64,000 nucleotides of DNA from Erythrocercus mccallii (Eukaryota > Chordata > Aves > Passeriformes > Dicruridae). The first letter of the stretch is position 1; the number at the start of each line of letters is the position of its first letter. A model generated the notes under the pieces. It searched no databases, was not told the DNA's origin, and saw nothing but the letters and a program-made list of their open reading frames with translations. The position numbers and the translations under genes are program-made. Where the stretch lies: positions 43,887 through 107,886 of the forward strand of contig VZRG01000355.1 of NCBI GenBank assembly GCA_013397435.1. The letters run 5' to 3'. Shown here in pieces: positions 63,505 through 64,000 of this stretch.

Positions 63505-64000
63505 TCTCAGTCCCTCCGCCAGCAGCCGCCGGGCACCGGGGCGGGACGGGCCGCCCGCTCCCCGCCGGGGCGAACGGCAGTCCAAGGGCAGGAGCGCCCG
63601 CCCCGCCGCCGCCGAGTCGGGCCGGCAACAGGCACGGTCCGCCCGGCACTGCCCGCACGGGGGGCGGGCAGCCGCGCCGGGACCCTCCGCGCGGGATGAG
63701 CGCCCAGCTCCGGGGAGCCGAACCGAACCGCGCCGAGCCGAGCTGCGGGCGCCGGTCCGGGAGGAGCCGGGCCGGGGGGAGCCTGGCGCGCACCCCGCGC
63801 TCCGCGGGGCCGGGCCGAGCGCGCACAAAGGCGCCAGCGACGATCGCGACTCACCGCTGATCTCGTGGCTGGGCGCCTCGCTCTGGCTGAAGCCCTTGGC
63901 GGCGTAGAGCCTCCGCACTTCGGAGCAACTTTTGGCGCGGGGCTCGGCGGCCAGCAGCAGTGGCAGGCTGAGGGCGGCCAGCGCGCACAGGAGGGGCGGC
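63505..64000. promoter_or_regulatory. GPC4: 5' CpG island covering exon 1 and the start of intron 1
   Basis: From about 63505 to the right edge the sequence is strongly G+C rich and dense in CpG, with several GC-box-like stretches (for example GGGGCGGG near 63538). This contrasts sharply with the AT-rich intron to the left. It surrounds exon 1, so it is probably the inner half of the promoter CpG island. The transcription start and 5' UTR should lie beyond 64000. The frames of 115 to 200 codons here are by-products of GC-rich sequence. Confidence 0.85.
63855..64000 (-). CDS. GPC4: GPC4 exon 1, partial: signal peptide and mature N terminus
   Basis: This exon encodes a hydrophobic signal-peptide core (LLCALAALSLPLLLAAEP) followed by the start of the mature protein, AKSCSEVRRLYAAKGF and then EAPSHEISG. 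The start codon is missing: human GPC4 has about six more residues before this point, so the ATG should lie about 20 bases beyond the right edge. The first family-conserved cysteine (KSC) is present. The exon ends AGC G at the donor GTGAGT, phase 1, and joins exon 2 to give Gly-Asp-His-Leu. The signal peptide routes the protein into the secretory pathway for GPI anchoring at the cell surface. The exon is very GC-rich and lies in the gene's 5' CpG island. The mature start probably falls near the AAEPRAK segment, but the cleavage site is not certain from sequence alone. Confidence 0.95.

Larger units (their letters stand above)
33789..63854 (-). other. GPC4: GPC4 intron 1 (30 kb)
   Basis: Donor GTGAGT at exon 1, acceptor CTTTTCAG at exon 2. 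This is the largest intron and probably the main regulatory space of the gene, as long first introns often are. It holds a candidate recursive-splice site near 40822, CpG-dense islands at 44690-44830 and 58440-58760, a hexanucleotide microsatellite at 45467-45666, a G-run at 47391-47427, CAAA repeats near 43005 and 55114, an antisense solo LTR at 59245-59830, a small tandem repeat with hairpins near 61662-61736, and a purine tract near 63430-63496. The other stretches, for example 33.8-40.8 kb and 48-55 kb, show nothing recognisable. Open frames up to 214 codons are not supported as genes. Confidence 0.88.
1..64000 (-). other. GPC4: GPC4 (glypican-4) transcription unit, partial at both ends
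   Basis: One minus-strand gene fills the window. Eight exons translate in order into a protein that follows vertebrate glypican-4 from the signal peptide to just before the glycanated stalk. All seven complete introns have GT-AG ends, and their phases join without a shift (1, 1, 0, 1, 0, 0, 2, then 1 at the last donor). The exon structure fits the nine-exon vertebrate GPC4 gene, with exon 9 off the left edge and the ATG and 5' UTR off the right edge. The product is a GPI-anchored cell-surface heparan sulfate proteoglycan that modulates FGF, Wnt and BMP signalling. GPC6 is the closest paralogue. GPC4 is preferred because of the N-terminal SCSEVRRLY and CCSQEMEEKY segments and the [20 protein letters not shown] junction. 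In other vertebrates GPC3 is the usual neighbour, but it is not in this window. Confidence 0.96.

Noticed and set aside
63252..63918. Long overlapping frames in the GC-rich 5' end of intron 1
   Set aside because: They arise from stop-poor GC-rich sequence, with Arg/Pro/Ala-rich translations. Only the exon 1 frame has a matching protein.
1..64000. Prokaryotic-type systems (CRISPR, operons, phage or defence islands)
   Set aside because: The window is an intron-containing vertebrate gene. There are no repeat-spacer arrays, operons or ribosome-binding sites.

Overview
The window is vertebrate nuclear DNA, most likely from a bird. It lies almost entirely inside one gene read on the minus strand: GPC4 (glypican-4), a GPI-anchored heparan sulfate proteoglycan. 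Eight exons can be read with correct splice signals and matching codon phase. They run from exon 1 at the right edge (signal peptide, cut off by the window end about 20 bases after the expected ATG) to exon 8 at the left edge. Exon 9, expected to carry the glycosaminoglycan attachment sites, GPI signal and 3' UTR, would lie left of base 1. About 1,454 of roughly 1,670 coding bases are present. Evidence for a bird: the protein is GPC4-like throughout, introns are moderately compact, no Alu or L1 sequence is seen, and intron 1 holds a solo retroviral LTR of a type I associate with bird genomes, passerines especially.

Layout, left to right (gene 3' to 5'): exon 8 (46-221); intron 7 (2.1 kb); exons 7, 6 and 5 clustered at 2368-3374; intron 4 (5.7 kb); exon 4 (9082-9247); intron 3 (10.3 kb); the large exon 3 (19546-19937); intron 2 (13.7 kb); exon 2 (33630-33788); the 30-kb intron 1; and exon 1 (63855-64000) inside a GC-rich CpG island. 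Intron 1 contains two smaller CpG clusters (about 44.7 kb and 58.5 kb), a 200-bp hexanucleotide microsatellite holding the window's only N, the antisense solo LTR (59245-59830), and a candidate recursive-splice site near 40.82 kb. I found no second protein-coding gene, no RNA gene, and no prokaryotic-type system. The many open frames in the introns look like chance ORFs.

The most notable coding observation is in exon 4. A cysteine that glypicans use in a disulfide (equivalent to Cys246 of human GPC1) is encoded here as Gly (GGT), while its expected partner cysteine is still present. This is either a real lineage change or a base error. Other points are a weak intron 7 donor (GTTTGG), a new Ser-Gly dipeptide near the end of exon 8, and several palindromic or homeodomain-type elements in the introns. 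Regulatory readings are inferences from sequence composition and motifs only.
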